Part shown: positions 5,576 to 6,934 of the stretch, piece by piece
How positions within the stretch are numbered: the stretch's first letter is position 1
How the letters are laid out: each line of letters opens with the position of its first letter
From: Deltaproteobacteria bacterium RIFCSPHIGHO2_02_FULL_40_11
GTDB lineage: Bacteria > Bdellovibrionota > JACOXK01 > 2-02-FULL-40-11
Reading direction: 5' to 3'
Assembly (NCBI GenBank): GCA_001798105.1
Contig: MGRI01000025.1
Span: forward strand, 1 to 6,934
Length of the DNA stretch: 6,934 bases
Notes under the pieces: model-generated
Databases searched by the model: none
What the model was told of the DNA's origin: nothing
The model's input: the letters and a program-made list of their open reading frames with translations, nothing else
Translations under genes and position numbers: made by a program

Positions 5576-6747
5576 AAGCCAAAATTGCCTTTGGCCACAT
5601 GCGCCATCCCGCCTCTTTTATTCCCTTTACAACCAGAATGACTTTATTTGGGCTATCCATCGGTGTTATGGCCTTAATTGTTGTGATTTCTGTCATGAAT
5701 GGTTTTGAACAAGAACTCAAAAAAAATATGATGGCGACGCAATCTCATATTTTATTTTACAGAAAAGATAAAGGGATTGAAAATTGGGAAAAGTTAAAAG
5801 CTGAAATTAAAAAATCGAATTCCGAAGTCAAAGGGGTTTTGCCCATTACGTACAATGAAGTTTTGTTTGTGCACGAAGGGCGTGTGCAAGGGGGCGTTTT
5901 AGAAGGGGTTGAAGCCACTGAAAGTCACTGGATTCCTGCTCTGGGAGGAAGGCAACCGTCTAAAGACGGGTGTTTTGTGGGGCAAGAATTGGCCAGGAAA
6001 CTGAACCTAAAACCTGGCGATACGGTCAAAGTGCTTTTAACGCAAACGACGGCCAATGAAGCAGCTCCAAAGATTTTTTCATTAAAAGTTTTGGGTGTAT
6101 TCGATCCAGGCGTATACGAATATTCGCTTCGGTATGTGTATGCAGATCTTGCATTTACACAAAAACATCTTCATTGGGGGAATTTGGTTTCGGCTTTTAA
6201 AGTTCAAATCCAAAATCCTGCTTTGGCAAAATCTGTGGGCAGGGAAATTCGTGCTCAAGTAGAGCTGCCTTTATTTATGCGGACCTGGATGGACATGAAC
6301 CGAAATATTTTTGAAGCCATCGAGCTTCAAAAAACCGTCATGGCCATTATTTTAATTAGCATTATCGCAGTTGCCGCTTTTAATGTGATGAGTAGTCTCA
6401 TTATGATTGTCATTGAAAAAACAAAAGAAATTGCCATTTTAAAATCCATGGGGCTTACAAAAAGGCGTATTGCCAATATCTTTTTATTGAAAGGGCTTTA
6501 CATGGGCGTTTTAGGAACGGCCATTGGCATCTTTTTGGCTGTGATTGTTTGTTTTTTAATTGACCGCTTGCATTTGATTTCCTTAAGCCCAGAAGTTTAC
6601 TATCTTTCTTATTTGCCTGTTAAAATTCGCTGGCAGGAAGTTCTTTGGATTGGCGGAGGGATGGTGATACTATCGCTTTTGGCTTCGGTTTTGCCTTCTT
6701 TGCGCGCGGCAAGTTCTTATCCTGCGGAAGGATTACGTTATGAGTGA
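5569..6747 (+). CDS. lolC: Lipoprotein-releasing ABC transporter permease, LolC/LolE family
   Basis: This inner-membrane permease works with the ATPase LolD to extract lipoproteins from the inner membrane and hand them to the carrier LolA. From ATG 5569 the product has 392 residues, near the family's usual 400-415. TM1 lies at about 24-46 (SIGVMALIVVISVMNGFEQE is characteristic). A large periplasmic domain fills about 47-255. TM2 is at 258-282, followed by the cytoplasmic coupling segment EKTKEIAILKSMGLTKRRI (283-301). TM3 is at about 309-331 and TM4 at about 358-378. The ending YPAEGLRYE is nearly identical to that of E. coli LolC. Sequence alone does not separate LolC, LolE and a single LolC/E-type homodimer. 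The frame extends upstream to ATG 5455, adding 38 basic, low-complexity residues encoded wholly within the hairpin element. I prefer 5569 because homologues begin just before TM1, although neither start has a good Shine-Dalgarno. Confidence 0.93.
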   Translation: MLEAKIAFGHMRHPASFIPFTTRMTLFGLSIGVMALIVVISVMNGFEQELKKNMMATQSHILFYRKDKGIENWEKLKAEIKKSNSEVKGVLPITYNEVLFVHEGRVQGGVLEGVEATESHWIPALGGRQPSKDGCFVGQELARKLNLKPGDTVKVLLTQTTANEAAPKIFSLKVLGVFDPGVYEYSLRYVYADLAFTQKHLHWGNLVSAFKVQIQNPALAKSVGREIRAQVELPLFMRTWMDMNRNIFEAIELQKTVMAIILISIIAVAAFNVMSSLIMIVIEKTKEIAILKSMGLTKRRIANIFLLKGLYMGVLGTAIGIFLAVIVCFLIDRLHLISLSPEVYYLSYLPVKIRWQEVLWIGGGMVILSLLASVLPSLRAASSYPAEGLRYE

Positions 6748-6934
6748 AATTTTACAAACCAAAAATTTATGTAAAACATTTACATTGGGAACAGAAAAAA
6801 TTGAAGTTTTAAAGGATGTGAATTTTTCAGTTCAAAAGGGAGATTGTATTTCGATTGTGGGGGCTTCGGGCGTTGGAAAAAGTACGTTACTGCATCTTTT
6901 AGGCGCCCTCGATCGTCCCACCCAAGGTGAAGTG
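6740..6934 (+). CDS. lolD: Lipoprotein-releasing ABC transporter ATP-binding protein, partial (N-terminal 65 aa)
   Basis: This is the cytoplasmic ATPase that powers the Lol permease. The ATG at 6740 lies inside the end of the permease gene (8-bp overlap, ATGAGTGA), with AAGGA 7 nt upstream, which suggests translational coupling and fixed stoichiometry. The visible part opens as typical ABC domains do (ILQTKNLCKTFTLGTEKIEV), with VLKDVNFSVQKGD at about 23-35 and the Walker A motif GASGVGKST at 41-49, followed by LLHLLGALDRPTQGEV, very close to LolD and MacB-type ATPases. The Q-loop, signature, Walker B and H-loop lie beyond the window. LolD is chosen over other MacB-type ATPases because of the overlapping lolC/E gene. 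Confidence 0.93.
   Translation, partial: MSEILQTKNLCKTFTLGTEKIEVLKDVNFSVQKGDCISIVGASGVGKSTLLHLLGALDRPTQGEV

Noticed and set aside
5436..5720. 94-codon minus-strand open frame through the hairpin element
   Set aside because: It is antisense to lysS end and lolC, and its middle simply reads the inverted repeat. No Shine-Dalgarno or recognisable domain.
1..6934. CRISPR array, tRNA/rRNA genes, transposase or integrase genes
   Set aside because: No regularly spaced repeats, no cloverleaf or rRNA-like sequence, and no such coding motif was seen in any frame.

Overview
The window comes from a Gram-negative bacterium of moderate to low GC content. It carries a lysyl-tRNA synthetase gene followed by LolC/E-type and LolD components of the outer-membrane lipoprotein export machinery. 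On the opposite strand are at least two proteins with Sec-type signal peptides and one possible lipoprotein. The lysS-lolC-lolD order is, from memory, common in deltaproteobacterial-type genomes (in the old broad sense), but the lineage cannot be fixed from this window alone.

Minus strand, left half (1-3834): three genes point leftwards. In transcription order they are an unrecognised 413-residue secreted protein (2593-3834), a 253-residue secreted protein or atypical lipoprotein (1758-2519), and a large secreted protein of at least 585 residues (1-1755, cut by the window edge). The last carries a CsgG/LpoB-like domain, a proline-rich hinge and an unassigned C-terminal region. The second and third genes are 2 bp apart and appear to share a sigma70-type promoter (TTGACA, 17 bp, TATTAA) in the gap after the first gene. 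Together they look like an envelope-associated module of unknown job.

Divergent gap (3835-3939): about 105 bp separates the first minus-strand gene from lysS. It holds a perfect 8-bp hairpin whose 3' arm contains the only Shine-Dalgarno-like sequence of lysS.

Plus strand, right half (3940-6934): complete lysS, then a lolC/E-family permease gene, then the first 65 codons of lolD, which overlaps the permease gene by 8 bp. The only gap here, between lysS and the permease gene, is almost filled by a 126-bp imperfect inverted repeat (5450-5575). It is far more GC-rich in its core than its surroundings. When folded on the plus strand, five of its mismatch sites are tandem G-A/G-A oppositions. Its right end contains the likely start codon of the permease gene, and an open frame runs straight through it. 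This is the most unusual object in the window: probably a mobile or dispersed hairpin element, or a structured leader RNA inserted into an essential operon.

The permease and LolD form the inner-membrane ABC machine that releases lipoproteins for transport to the outer membrane. There is no stretch of more than 300 bp without a gene.
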